This document shows positions 24,311 to 32,825 of a stretch of 46,510 nucleotides of DNA, piece after piece (the stretch's first letter is position 1; every line of letters starts with the position of its first letter). The translations under genes were made by a program, and so were the position numbers. This stretch comes from Oscillospiraceae bacterium. GTDB taxonomy: Bacteria > Bacillota > Clostridia > Oscillospirales > Acutalibacteraceae. The DNA is taken from assembly GCA_022763825.1 (NCBI GenBank), contig JALEQX010000008.1, positions 1 through 46,510 on the forward strand, read 5' to 3'. The notes under the pieces are model-generated. The model was given only the letters and a program-made list of their open reading frames with translations. It searched no databases and had not been told where the DNA came from.

Positions 24311-26291
24311 CGTCGGATCCCTCCTCTTTGTCTTCTTCCCCGGCTGTTTCATCATTCTCCGGATTTATATCGGTTTCGTTTACCGGGTTCAGAAGCTCTT
24401 CTATAAAACCGTCGTCATCGTCATCGTCGTCGTTATCGCCCAGCTGGGAGTCAACGATTTCTTTATACTGCGGACATGTTTCGCACAGTTCGTCGTGTCT
24501 GCCGATTCCGACGAGTTTACCCTCTGACATTACGAGAATTCGATCGGCATTCATTATCGTTCCTATACGCTGTGCTACGATTATAATGTTTTTACCGCCG
24601 AGTTCTTTGCTGATTCCCGCTCTGAGTCTTGCGTCGGTTGCAAGGTCAAGAGCCGAAAAACTGTCGTCGAAAATATAGATATCCGCGTCCCTGATAACCG
24701 CGCGCGCAATGGCAAGACGCTGTTTCTGTCCGCCGGAGAAATTATTTCCGCCCTGGGAAACCATGCTTTCCATTCCATCGGGAAGCGCCGAAACAAAGTT
24801 CTTTGCCTGAGCAACGGACAGCGCGGTTTTCATTTCCTCTTTTGACGCGCCGGGTTTACCGACTTTCAGATTATCCTCTATAGTACCGCTGAAAAGAAAC
24901 GCTTTCTGCGGAACAACGGCAATGCGCGAATGAAGCTCTGATACGGACATATCCCTTATATCAACTCCGCCGAGAGTTATTGAACCCTCCGTAACATCGT
25001 AGAGCCTCGGAATTAAGTTTATAACCGAGCTCTTACCGCTTCCTGTTATACCTATAATCGCCGTGACCTCTCCCGGACGGCATGTAAACGAAATATTCTC
25101 AAGAGACGGTTTCTGTGCCGTCGGGTATGTAAACGATACGTTATTAAACGAAAGAACGCCTCTGTTATCTTCATCGGGAACCGCAGGATTTTCCGGGTCT
25201 TTTACGGAGTTCTCCATATCGAGCAGTTCGTTTATACGTCTTGCCGAAACGTTTGCCCTGGGAATCGAAACGAAAATCGTCGCAATTGACGTTACGCCCG
25301 TTATAATAATCATCATATATGACATAAACGCCTGCAAATTGCCGACCGTCGCGTTAATCTGGTCGTAGTCAAGCGCGGGGTCAAGAGTTTCTATGACTTT
25401 ACCGCCCTTCCACATAAGCATTGCTATCGCCGTATAAAGAATCGTAACCATAAACGGCAGAAGCGAAGCCATAATTCTCGTCGCCTTAAGACTCAGCGAG
25501 GTAAGGTCAAAGTTCGTCTTTGAAAATTTTTCATCTTCCGCAGCCGTCTTGTTAAACGACCTGATAACTCTAATACCGCCTATTTTCTCTCTTACAATCT
25601 GATTTAATTTATCGGTCAGTTTCTGAACCTTTGAAAAAATCGGAACGATAAAGACAAGCATTACAATAACGAATACCAGTATTATGGGTATTACAACGCC
25701 GAGAAAGCCCATGAGCTTCGGGTTAAGACTTATCGCAAGGACAAGCCCCAGCACAAGCGTTATCGGCACGGTGAGAATAGTTCGAAGTGAATTGAGTATC
25801 ATATCCTGAACCTGCGAAACGTCGTCTGTCGTTCTCGTTATCAGCGAAGCAACGCCGATTTTATCGATATCGGTCTGTGACAGCGACTGAACCTTATAAA
25901 ACATGGTTCGTCTTAAAATATTCGCATAGCCGGATGATACTTTTGATGAAAAATACGTATTTCCTAATGATATGCCTATTGACAGGACGGAGAAAACAAT
26001 CATTATCAGACCGATAAACCGTATTGTGTCCGAACCGACCGCTATTCCAAGATCGGCTAAAAACGCGGACTGTTCTACGTTGGCATCCGACGCGCCGTTT
26101 ACCCCGTAGGTTACCATATAATTTGTAAGCATCGGCAGTATTATCTGAAACAGCGACTGCAGTATCATAAAAATTATGGAAACCCAAAAGAGTTTTGCAT
26201 ACGGTTTCAACAGCTTTAACAGCTTAAAAAGTCCCGCGGGTTTCTTTTTTTCTTTTGACTTCGGAGTCTTTTCTTTTGCTTTATCCGGCAA
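24303..26291 (-). CDS. ABC exporter half-transporter, subunit with degenerate catalytic site
   Basis: This half-transporter (662 residues) has six membrane spans (about 35-340) and an ATPase domain with Walker A GITGSGKSS and an intact signature FSGGQKQR. Its Walker B IFDDSFSALD has aspartate where the catalytic glutamate is expected, and its switch region VAQRIGTI has glutamine where the histidine is expected. Combined with the partner's ISQGQ signature this predicts one degenerate and one working ATP site, as in known heterodimeric exporters. The C-terminal 45 residues are strongly acidic with seven aspartates in a row. The TTG at 26289-26291 is chosen because GGAAG lies 9 bases upstream; another TTG two codons earlier is too close. 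Confidence 0.92.
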   Translation of the reverse strand: MPDKAKEKTPKSKEKKKPAGLFKLLKLLKPYAKLFWVSIIFMILQSLFQIILPMLTNYMVTYGVNGASDANVEQSAFLADLGIAVGSDTIRFIGLIMIVFSVLSIGISLGNTYFSSKVSSGYANILRRTMFYKVQSLSQTDIDKIGVASLITRTTDDVSQVQDMILNSLRTILTVPITLVLGLVLAISLNPKLMGFLGVVIPIILVFVIVMLVFIVPIFSKVQKLTDKLNQIVREKIGGIRVIRSFNKTAAEDEKFSKTNFDLTSLSLKATRIMASLLPFMVTILYTAIAMLMWKGGKVIETLDPALDYDQINATVGNLQAFMSYMMIIITGVTSIATIFVSIPRANVSARRINELLDMENSVKDPENPAVPDEDNRGVLSFNNVSFTYPTAQKPSLENISFTCRPGEVTAIIGITGSGKSSVINLIPRLYDVTEGSITLGGVDIRDMSVSELHSRIAVVPQKAFLFSGTIEDNLKVGKPGASKEEMKTALSVAQAKNFVSALPDGMESMVSQGGNNFSGGQKQRLAIARAVIRDADIYIFDDSFSALDLATDARLRAGISKELGGKNIIIVAQRIGTIMNADRILVMSEGKLVGIGRHDELCETCPQYKEIVDSQLGDNDDDDDDDGFIEELLNPVNETDINPENDETAGEEDKEEGSDGE

Positions 26292-26328
26292 TGCCAATCA
26301 CTTCCGTTATAAATTTAGATTAAATAGT

Positions 26329-26357
26329 ATAATAACATGATTTTATAAATTTTTCAA
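26329..26357 (-). promoter_or_regulatory. Promoter of the heterodimeric ABC exporter operon
   Basis: On the minus strand TTGAAA (26352-26357) and TATTAT (26329-26334) are 17 bp apart with TGT immediately before the -10 (extended form). The start site is about 30 bases before the first start codon. Confidence 0.65.
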
Positions 26358-26486
26358 CAACAAAGACATACGAAATAATTATATTTATATGTTAATTGTC
26401 TTTTTTATAAATTCTGTATATTTCAATGCGTGATTTTACGTTCAAAATTACAAAAAAACCATTCTTTTTTTGTTCACATATAGGTA

Positions 26487-26515
26487 TTGACAAGTTACGG
26501 GAGATTAATTATAAT
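26487..26515 (+). promoter_or_regulatory. Perfect consensus promoter of the secreted beta-helix protein
   Basis: TTGACA (26487-26492) and TATAAT (26510-26515) are separated by exactly 17 bp. With the AGGAGG site before the gene and the perfect terminator after it, strong single-gene expression is predicted. Confidence 0.87.
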
Positions 26516-26561
26516 ATAATTACTTAAAGTGGATAAAAATCTGAACAGGAGGCACACTTTT

Positions 26562-27830
26562 ATGAAGAAAACAATATCGGTTGTTTTGGCTGTCATCATG
26601 ATACTTGCGGTTTGCCCCGTTGTCTCATTTGCCGCAGGCACATGGGCTACCGGCAGAACCATAGGTTCCGGTGAGTATGAAGAAGCTATTAATACGACAG
26701 GCACCGGCACCGTTACAATCGGCGGCACCGTAACTATGAAAAACTCACTCACCGTTACAGCTGGTGTAACCCTGAAAGTTACAGGGGGCGCTACTCTCGT
26801 TATGACCGGCGCAAACGCAAAACTCAGCATTGCAAAGAACGCAACTGTTCTCGTAGAGAACGGCGGTACCGTATTAATGCAGAGCGGATCCTCGTTTGAA
26901 AACAACGGAACCATCGATCTTAAAGCAGGTTCGAACTTCAACATTAACAGCGGTTCAAAATGCTACAACAACAGCGTTATAGATAACATTTCGAGAATAT
27001 CCGTAAACGAGAACGGTTATCTTGCTCACAGAGTTTCTCTTCCCAACAGCTTCTCGACTAATTACAGAGCAAGCGAGACCTGGAACAGAAAAGCTATGAC
27101 AATCCAGTTCTCCCCCGCATATTATCTTGACGCAGACGCTCAGTCGGATACCGAGTATCTTACTGCAAAGTACACAGCCGTACAGACTGTCGCAGGCGGA
27201 TACACCGACGTTTATGTTGAGCATAACACCAAGATTTATGTAAAGATCACTGTACCCGAAGGAGACGGCGATTTCATCGATATCGGCAGAATGAAGCTTA
27301 CAGCAGGCGGACAGACCGTAAACTGCGACAGAGGCGTATTCATGATTACTCCCCTGAACGCAATGACCGTTGACGTAATTTCCACTAAATATGCAGATAT
27401 CGTTAAAATTTTTAAAATCGAGCTTCCCAAGACCGACGGTTACTACGTTGCTCTTATGGACGGCACTGTAGGCGAAACCAACGTTGAGTTCGGCAAGACT
27501 CTTCAGTTCCACGTAGTCGTAGGCCCCGATTATGATAAGTCTACGTACTCCGTATATGTTAACACCGCAGAGCTTCAGCCTGATGAATACGGTTACTATG
27601 ACGTTACCGGACCTATCGATAACGACGGTAACATGGCTACCGCAGGCGGCGTTCAGCAGTCTCTTACCATTAAGGTTATGGGCGTTACATCCAACAAGCT
27701 CATCGGAACTATGACCGATGTAGTCGGATTCATTCAGCAGATTTTCTCTGTTATCAAGTCGATTATAGAATTCTTCGCAGACCTCTTTAAGGGCGGTAAA
27801 GGAGATTTCGACAAAATCTTCGGAACTTGA
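26562..27830 (+). CDS. Secreted beta-helix-like protein of unknown function, probably abundant
   Basis: The 422-residue protein starts with a clear signal peptide (MKKTISVVLAVIMILAVCPV, cleavage after SFA). Residues 45-140 are short hydrophobic/glycine/asparagine repeats such as VTAGVTLKVTGGATLVMTG, typical of a right-handed beta-helix. Residues 140-380 have no recognised domain. The last 35 residues (FIQQIFSVIKSIIEFFADLF and following) form a hydrophobic/amphipathic helix. Codon use is more uniform than in neighbouring accessory genes, and promoter, ribosome site and terminator are all near-ideal, which suggests high expression. The ATG at 26562 follows AGGAGG; an upstream in-frame ATG has no such site. 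Function unknown. Confidence 0.85.
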   Translation: MKKTISVVLAVIMILAVCPVVSFAAGTWATGRTIGSGEYEEAINTTGTGTVTIGGTVTMKNSLTVTAGVTLKVTGGATLVMTGANAKLSIAKNATVLVENGGTVLMQSGSSFENNGTIDLKAGSNFNINSGSKCYNNSVIDNISRISVNENGYLAHRVSLPNSFSTNYRASETWNRKAMTIQFSPAYYLDADAQSDTEYLTAKYTAVQTVAGGYTDVYVEHNTKIYVKITVPEGDGDFIDIGRMKLTAGGQTVNCDRGVFMITPLNAMTVDVISTKYADIVKIFKIELPKTDGYYVALMDGTVGETNVEFGKTLQFHVVVGPDYDKSTYSVYVNTAELQPDEYGYYDVTGPIDNDGNMATAGGVQQSLTIKVMGVTSNKLIGTMTDVVGFIQQIFSVIKSIIEFFADLFKGGKGDFDKIFGT

Positions 27831-27852
27831 TTAAAATCTAATATCAGCATAA

Positions 27853-27880
27853 AAAAGGCAGTCTTTCGGGACTGCCTTTT
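27853..27880 (+). terminator. Terminator of the secreted beta-helix protein gene
   Basis: A perfect 11-bp stem, AAAAGGCAGTC with GACTGCCTTTT, encloses the loop TTTCGG. It begins 23 bp after the stop codon. Confidence 0.92.
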
Positions 27881-28057
27881 GCTGTAATAAAACAATCGGT
27901 AAAATAACGATTCAGTTCAAATTTCTTTTTTTTAATACAAACAAATTATGCAGCACTCTGTAACGCCTAAAAGTTTACATCTGATTGCAAGTATGGCTGT
28001 GAAAACGCAGGCAGGCTGGCGCCTGTCAAGTTTGAAGACGCAGTTAAACGATGTCAT

Positions 28058-28399
28058 ACGAAGCTCAATATAAATCACATTTTTCATAGAGTGAGTTTGC
28101 TCAAACTGACGGAAATTAATACGAGCATTGCGAAGCCCCAAATCGGAGAAATTATACTTTTTAGGAGTTTCAATATAAGACTTACATTTAATATCGTATC
28201 GATGCGCCGACTCGATAATAAATGAGTCCTCAAAATAAGTCAGATACTTTTTTATCGTGTTTGAAGTAATTTTCGATTTTTTTACTGTTCTGAATGTATT
28301 TTTAATTTTCTCGGGATTTGTCAGCGAACCGATAGAGGAAGAAAGTATATTCATTAAATCTTCAAGCTTACTCTGATTTCTTATATTATTTCTCCTGTA
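28058..28399 (-). pseudogene. Fragment of a DUF4143-type AAA ATPase
   Basis: The reading frame contains ILSSSIGSLTNPEKIKNTF, TIKKYLTYFEDSFIIESAHRYD and NFSDLGLRNARINF. These are typical of the C-terminal DUF4143 domain of ATPases common in gut bacteria and archaea. The whole N-terminal AAA domain is missing; instead the frame is fused upstream to BspA-like repeat sequence. Similarity stops after NVIYIELR near 28058, and the remaining residues do not match the family. It is a remnant, not an intact gene. Confidence 0.7.
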
Positions 28400-28670
28400 C
28401 TTATTGAACAAAACACCGTTGTATGATAAATAATTTTGATTTGATTCTGCTGCATTAATTTCTATTAGCATTGTACAATCGACAAATGTACCTACACAAA
28501 TTTGTTCAACGCTGTTAGGAATTGATAGATTGCTAATACCTATGCCGTTAAAAGCTTATCCGTCTATAGTGTTAACACCGTTAGGTATATAAATTCATCG
28601 GACAATCCTATACACCCATCAAAAGAAGACCATCCGATTGTCGTAACACTTGTTGGTATAATGTAACTAC
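28400..28670 (-). pseudogene. Fragment of a BspA-like leucine-rich repeat protein
   Basis: Translating the minus strand in two frames gives repeat pieces IPTSVTTIGWSSFDGC, YIPNGVNTIDG (then a stop) and LSIPNSVEQICVGTFVDC followed by LIEINAAESNQNYLSYNG. They fit the LRR_5/BspA pattern of the surface protein at 45.5-46.5 kb. One frame change and one in-frame TAA break the sequence. The 3' part runs in frame into the DUF4143 fragment and the 5' part abuts the recombinase remnant near 28665-28675. Confidence 0.68.
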
Positions 28671-29117
28671 CGACTCGACCGTAATATATTTAAGTTCGCC
28701 TATGCGTATACCCGTAGAACACACCGTCTCGATGATAAGTTCAAGACGGTTATTTTTCTTCATTTTTGCCGCCGTACAAAGTCTCTGATACTCCGCCCTC
28801 GTCAGCTCCTTATTCTCTGGACAATATAAGCTTCTCTGCATTTTTATTGTCTTTACTTTTAGATCGTTCCTACCCAAATATTCTAACAGCGCATTAACCG
28901 ACGACAGCATAGAATTAATACTCCGTACAGAGTACCCGTTTCGAATCAGATAATTCTTATACTCCCCCGCTGTCTCTTTTACTATCTCACAATCGCACGA
29001 ATATTCTTTAAATTTAACAACGTCGCGTATATACTTTTCGACAGTATATACGCTCTTATCATTATCAATCAAATATTCTTTAAATTCATTTATAATGAGT
29101 ACGTTAATTTCATTTCT
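28665..29117 (-). pseudogene. 5' fragment of a tyrosine recombinase (phage integrase family)
   Basis: The frame reads INEFKEYLIDNDKSVYTV, then a core-binding domain (about residues 15-95) and the start of the catalytic domain, TVCSTGIRIGELKYITVESV, containing the first catalytic arginine. Right after this the sequence turns into BspA repeat DNA, so the His-x-x-Arg and Tyr catalytic residues are lost. No ATG lies at the expected start (ATT ATA AAT GAA), and a stop is just upstream, so the 5' end is also damaged. It is evidence of a past mobile element. Confidence 0.72.
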
Positions 29118-29197
29118 CCCGTCTCCGACTTAAATTATCAAAAAAGCGAAACGAAAATACAATCCCCCTCTCTCAATTCCGGTTTGAAGAATACTAC

Positions 29198-29244
29198 AAA
29201 AAAGCCGTCGAAACGTCTCCCATAATCCAGAATTCATTCGACGG
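29198..29244 (-). terminator. Second hairpin after the alpha operon
   Basis: On the minus strand CCGTCGAA (29237-29244) pairs with TTCGACGG (29205-29212) over a 24-base loop and is followed by CTTTTTT. It forms a tandem terminator with the one at 29267-29294. Confidence 0.5.
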
Positions 29245-29266
29245 TTAATAGTATTGTTCTCAACAT

Positions 29267-29294
29267 AAAAAAGGCTGTTGTCTGCACAACAGCC
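29267..29294 (-). terminator. Main terminator of the S10-spc-alpha cluster
   Basis: On the minus strand a perfect 9-bp stem, GGCTGTTGT with ACAACAGCC, has a GCAG loop and is followed by six Ts. It lies 20 bp after the rplQ stop codon. Confidence 0.92.
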
Positions 29295-29313
29295 TCGTTT
29301 ATTGTTTTGTAAA

Positions 29314-29655
29314 TCAAACAAGCTCGATAATGCACATCTCGGCTGCGTCGCCGCGACGGGGGCCTGTCTTGATTATACGGCAGTAGCCGCCGTTAACCTC
29401 TTTATATTTGGGGGCAATCTCATCAAAGAGCTTCTTTACAACGTCCTCGTTGGTAACGTATGCAAGAACCTGTCTCTTATTGTGAAGAGAGTCAACCTTA
29501 GCAGTGGTGATCATTTTCTCAGCCATTGCTCTGACTTCCTTAGCCCTCGTAACGGTGGTTTCTATTCTGCCATTCTCCAAAAGGTAAGTAACCATACCTC
29601 TGAGCATCGCCTTACGATGATCGCTGGTTCTGCCGAGTTTTCTGGTACCGGGCAT
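29314..29655 (-). CDS. rplQ: 50S ribosomal protein L17
   Basis: L17 sits near the bottom of the large subunit around the exit tunnel. The start [21 protein letters not shown] is the family signature, and the C-terminus ends in the conserved [14 protein letters not shown] pattern. At 113 residues it has the short bacterial form. It is the last gene of the alpha operon, 40 bp after rpoA, and is followed by a strong terminator 20 bp downstream. Confidence 0.98.
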   Translation of the reverse strand: MPGTRKLGRTSDHRKAMLRGMVTYLLENGRIETTVTRAKEVRAMAEKMITTAKVDSLHNKRQVLAYVTNEDVVKKLFDEIAPKYKEVNGGYCRIIKTGPRRGDAAEMCIIELV

Positions 29656-29695
29656 AAATTTTCACTCCTTTACCGTTATCGGTGTAATTAATGAA

Positions 29696-30646
29696 TCAGT
29701 CGTCCTCCTGACGAAGTGAGAGTCCGAGAGAAGCAAGCTTAGCTATAACTTCATCAAGTGACTTACGTCCGAGATTTCTAACTCTCATCATTTCGTCTTC
29801 GGTCTTGTTAATCAAGTCCTCAACCTTATGAATGTTGGCTCTCTTCAAGCAATTGAAGGAACGAACAGAAAGGTCAAGCTCCTCAACGGTCATCTCGAGG
29901 ATCTGCTCCTTACCGTTGTCGTCTTTTACGACCATGACCTCTGTATTGCCCGCCTCGTCGGAAAGGTCAATAAAGAGATTGAGGTGCTCGTTGAGAATCT
30001 TGGCTGCCAGGGAAACCGCGTCCTTTGCGGAAATGGTTCCGTTGGTCCAAACCTCAAGTGAAAGTTTGTCGTAGTCGGTTACATCGCCGACACGAGCATT
30101 TTCAACTTTGTAGTTTACTTTAAGGACAGGCGTATAAATAGAGTCGATTGCGATCACGCCGATAGCGGGATCAAGAATCTTCTTGTTACGCTCTGCCGAA
30201 ACATATCCTCTGCCGGTGTCCGCGGTAAGCTCCATACGAACATGAGCGTCGGAATTGAGTGTGGCAATGTGCCAGTCGGGATTGAGTATCTCAACCTCGG
30301 AATCCGCCTGAATATCTCCCGCGGTGATTTCATAATCGCCCGAGCAGTCGATATACATGGTCTTCGGACCCGAACCGTGTATCTTGAGAATAACGTTCTT
30401 TAAGTTAAGGACGATCTCTGTTACATCTTCCTTAACACCCTCAATAGTTGAGAACTCGTGCAAAACTCCGTCGATTTTAACGGACGTAATTGCATAGCCG
30501 GGTAATGAGGATAAAAGAATCCTGCGAAGACTGTTGCCAAGAGTGGTACCGTAACCTCTTTCAAGAGGCTCTACTACGAACATGCCGTAAGTACCGTCCT
30601 GTTTAAAATCAGCAGTATCAATTCTGGGCTTCTCAATACCAATCAT
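29696..30646 (-). CDS. rpoA: RNA polymerase alpha subunit
   Basis: The alpha dimer nucleates RNA polymerase assembly. The N-terminal domain shows [20 protein letters not shown] (dimer and beta contact, about residues 32-51). The C-terminal domain (about 245-316) carries [16 protein letters not shown] and [11 protein letters not shown], with the residues that contact UP elements and activators. At 316 residues it is full length. It lies between rpsD and rplQ, the standard alpha-operon position. The ATG has AAGGAGGGT upstream. Confidence 0.98.
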   Translation of the reverse strand: MIGIEKPRIDTADFKQDGTYGMFVVEPLERGYGTTLGNSLRRILLSSLPGYAITSVKIDGVLHEFSTIEGVKEDVTEIVLNLKNVILKIHGSGPKTMYIDCSGDYEITAGDIQADSEVEILNPDWHIATLNSDAHVRMELTADTGRGYVSAERNKKILDPAIGVIAIDSIYTPVLKVNYKVENARVGDVTDYDKLSLEVWTNGTISAKDAVSLAAKILNEHLNLFIDLSDEAGNTEVMVVKDDNGKEQILEMTVEELDLSVRSFNCLKRANIHKVEDLINKTEDEMMRVRNLGRKSLDEVIAKLASLGLSLRQEDD

Positions 30647-30707
30647 TCAAAACCCTCCTTAATTGTGCAGTCATGCTGCTAAAAAATCTGTAATGCCGTT
30701 TGTTTTA

Positions 30708-31325
30708 TTACTTAGAATAAAGCTCGACGATAAGATGCTCTTCGACAGGAACCTCAATCTGCTCACGGGTCGGAAGATCTACAACCTTAGCGGTGTTATC
30801 GTCTCCGAGTTCAAGCCATGCGGGAACGGTTCCGACTTTTTCAAGAATAGCCTTAAACTTATCGGAATCAAGACTTGCCTTCTTGATAGCGACTACGTCA
30901 CCGGCTTTGCAAAGATATGAAGGAATGTCTACCTTCTTACCGTTTACAAGGTAATGACCGTGAGTAACAAGCTGTCTCGCTTCTGCGCGGGAGCTTGCCC
31001 AACCAAGTGAATAAACAATATTGTCAAGACGGCTCTCGCAAATACGAAGCAGGTTTTCACCCGTCATACCTGTCTGGCGTTCTGCCATAAGGAAGTATTT
31101 GTAGAACTGACTCTCGTTAAGACCGTAGTAACGTCTTGCAGTCTGCTTTGCACGAAGCTGAGTACCGTACTCGGAATTCTTTTTACGAGCCTGGCCGTGC
31201 TGGCCGGGAGCGTAGCTTCTGTGCTCGAAAGCGCACTTACTGCTTGTGCATCTCTCTCCTTTAAGGAAGAGCTTTTTACCTTCGCGGCGGCATAATTTAC
31301 ATACCGCACCAGTATATCTTGCCAT
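30708..31325 (-). CDS. rpsD: 30S ribosomal protein S4 (zinc-binding C+ form)
   Basis: S4 is a primary 16S rRNA binder and helps unwind mRNA at the entry site; in many bacteria it also represses its own operon. The N-terminus starts [18 protein letters not shown] with a four-cysteine zinc motif (C-x2-C, then Cys about 26 and 31), marking the C+ form. The S4 RNA-binding domain contains [26 protein letters not shown]. The ATG at 31323-31325 is chosen over an in-frame ATG 20 codons upstream because that one lies inside rpsK. AGGAGG lies about 12 bases before it. Confidence 0.97.
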   Translation of the reverse strand: MARYTGAVCKLCRREGKKLFLKGERCTSSKCAFEHRSYAPGQHGQARKKNSEYGTQLRAKQTARRYYGLNESQFYKYFLMAERQTGMTGENLLRICESRLDNIVYSLGWASSRAEARQLVTHGHYLVNGKKVDIPSYLCKAGDVVAIKKASLDSDKFKAILEKVGTVPAWLELGDDNTAKVVDLPTREQIEVPVEEHLIVELYSK

Positions 31326-31350
31326 TTGTTTGAAACACCTCCTATTTGTG

Positions 31351-31758
31351 TTATACGCGACGTCTCTTAGGCGGACGGCAACCATTATGCGGAATAGGAG
31401 TAACGTCCTTAATCATGCTTACCTCGAGACCTGCGGTCTGAAGCGCTCTGATAGCGGCCTCACGTCCTGCTCCGGGACCCTTAACATAAACCTCAACGGT
31501 TTTCATGCCGTGGTCGATAGCTGTTTTAGCTGCTGTTTCGGCAGCGGTCTGTGCTGCGAAGGGTGTAGACTTTCTTGAACCTCTGAAGCCCATTTCGCCG
31601 GCACTTGCCCACGATATTGCATTACCCTGAGTATCGGTAATAGTAACGATCGTGTTGTTGAATGTGGACTGGATATGCGCCTCTCCGCGTTCAACGTTCT
31701 TACGCTCACGGCGTTTACGGGCAACACCCTTTTTAACAGCGCCTTTAGCTGTAGCCAT
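31351..31758 (-). CDS. rpsK: 30S ribosomal protein S11
   Basis: S11 lies on the platform near the E-site mRNA. Clear signatures are [16 protein letters not shown] and the C-terminal [19 protein letters not shown]. The 135-residue length, with a basic N-terminal extension [16 protein letters not shown], is usual for Firmicutes. It stands between rpsM (15 bp) and rpsD (25 bp). Confidence 0.98.
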   Translation of the reverse strand: MATAKGAVKKGVARKRRERKNVERGEAHIQSTFNNTIVTITDTQGNAISWASAGEMGFRGSRKSTPFAAQTAAETAAKTAIDHGMKTVEVYVKGPGAGREAAIRALQTAGLEVSMIKDVTPIPHNGCRPPKRRRV

Positions 31759-31773
31759 ACTATTCCCCTCCTG

Positions 31774-32142
31774 TTATTTCTTCTTGTTAGCGATTGTCTT
31801 CTTAGGACCTTTTCTTGTACGTGCGTTAGTCTTAGAACGCTGTCCTCTTACGGGAAGGTTCTTTCTGTGACGTACGCCACGGTAGCATCCTATTTCAACA
31901 AGTCTCTTGATATCAAACGCAGTTTCTCTTCTGAGATCGCCCTCGACCTTTACATGATGGTCGATGTACTCACGAAGCTTAGAAACGTCGTCCTCGGTAA
32001 GATCCTTAACTCTCGTGTCGGGATTGATACCGGTTGCCTTAATAATGTCGCTGGCGGTTTTGCGGCCGATACCGTATATATAGGTAAGACCAATTTCAAT
32101 TCTCTTCTCTCTGGGAAGATCAACACCGGATATACGCGCCAT
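31774..32142 (-). CDS. rpsM: 30S ribosomal protein S13
   Basis: S13 is in the head of the small subunit and forms bridges B1a/B1b with the large subunit. The sequence has [25 protein letters not shown] and the basic C-terminus [20 protein letters not shown] ending in lysines. At 122 residues it is complete. It follows rpmJ by about 44 bp. Confidence 0.98.
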   Translation of the reverse strand: MARISGVDLPREKRIEIGLTYIYGIGRKTASDIIKATGINPDTRVKDLTEDDVSKLREYIDHHVKVEGDLRRETAFDIKRLVEIGCYRGVRHRKNLPVRGQRSKTNARTRKGPKKTIANKKK

Positions 32143-32186
32143 TTGTCAGTTGCACCTCCATTACGGTTTTATCAGGAACTTTCAGA

Positions 32187-32300
32187 TTAGCCCTGACGCT
32201 GCTTGTGCTTGGGATTTTCACAGATAACCATTACTTTTCCCTTGCGTTTAATGATTTTGCATTTTTCGCAAATTTTCTTTACAGAAGGTCTGACTTTCAT
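32187..32300 (-). CDS. rpmJ: 50S ribosomal protein L36 (zinc-binding form)
   Basis: This 37-residue protein was found by reading the gap between infA and rpsM. It starts [20 protein letters not shown] and ends in KHKQRQG. The zinc ligands are Cys11, Cys14, Cys27 and His32, so it is the C+ (zinc-dependent) form of L36. The ATG has GAGGT upstream. Its position between infA and rpsM is standard. Confidence 0.97.
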   Translation of the reverse strand: MKVRPSVKKICEKCKIIKRKGKVMVICENPKHKQRQG

Positions 32301-32326
32301 TGTAATACCTCCTCAAAAATTTCTGA

Positions 32327-32545
32327 TTATTTACTGCGCCATGTTATACGGCCGCGGGTAAGGTCGTACGGGGACATCTCCACCGTAACCTTATCGCCCG
32401 GAAGAATTCTTATATAATTCATTCTGAGCTTTCCCGAAATATGAGCCGTAATCTGTCTGCCGTTTTCAAGCTCGACCTGAAACGTGGCGTTAGGCAATGC
32501 CTCAACGACTGTACCCTCGATCTCGATCATATCCTGTTTTGACAT
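32327..32545 (-). CDS. infA: Translation initiation factor IF-1
   Basis: IF-1 binds the A site of the 30S subunit during initiation. The 72-residue OB-fold protein reads [20 protein letters not shown] at its start and has [20 protein letters not shown] and [13 protein letters not shown] at its end, all typical. It follows the KOW protein by 5 bp and precedes rpmJ. Confidence 0.98.
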   Translation of the reverse strand: MSKQDMIEIEGTVVEALPNATFQVELENGRQITAHISGKLRMNYIRILPGDKVTVEMSPYDLTRGRITWRSK

Positions 32546-32550
32546 ACTAT

Positions 32551-32814
32551 TTAAACCTCACTTTCTTTCGGCATGTGCCCGCGAATTTCGAGCAGAGCCT
32601 TTCTTAAAGCCGGATCGGAAACCGTTTTTTCCGAAGATAAAACATATTGCAGCGCACGGACGTGTTTAACGTTCTTTCTTTTGGGTTTTAAGAGAGGACG
32701 TTCCTTTCCGTCGCATACATATACATGTCCGCCGTCAATTCTCATAATGGCAAGGAGTTTTCCTTTGTCCCTGCCGGCAAGCGAAACAACGACGCCGTTC
32801 GTTTTTAAATTCAT
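32551..32814 (-). CDS. KOW-domain RNA-binding protein (L14e-like)
   Basis: This 87-residue protein has an N-terminal KOW motif ([17 protein letters not shown]) and a basic segment [14 protein letters not shown]. Clostridia usually carry such a gene between map and infA, annotated as an L14e/L6e/L27e-like or KOW RNA-binding protein. Its ribosomal role is not established. The ATG at 32812-32814 is chosen because GAGAGGT precedes it; the 13-codon longer frame would overlap map. Confidence 0.88.
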   Translation of the reverse strand: MNLKTNGVVVSLAGRDKGKLLAIMRIDGGHVYVCDGKERPLLKPKRKNVKHVRALQYVLSSEKTVSDPALRKALLEIRGHMPKESEV

Positions 32815-32825
32815 AGTTACCTCTC

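Noticed and set aside
28608-29072. Intact integrase gene
   Set aside because: The frame lacks the second half of the catalytic domain including the tyrosine, and its last 20 residues are read from BspA repeat DNA.
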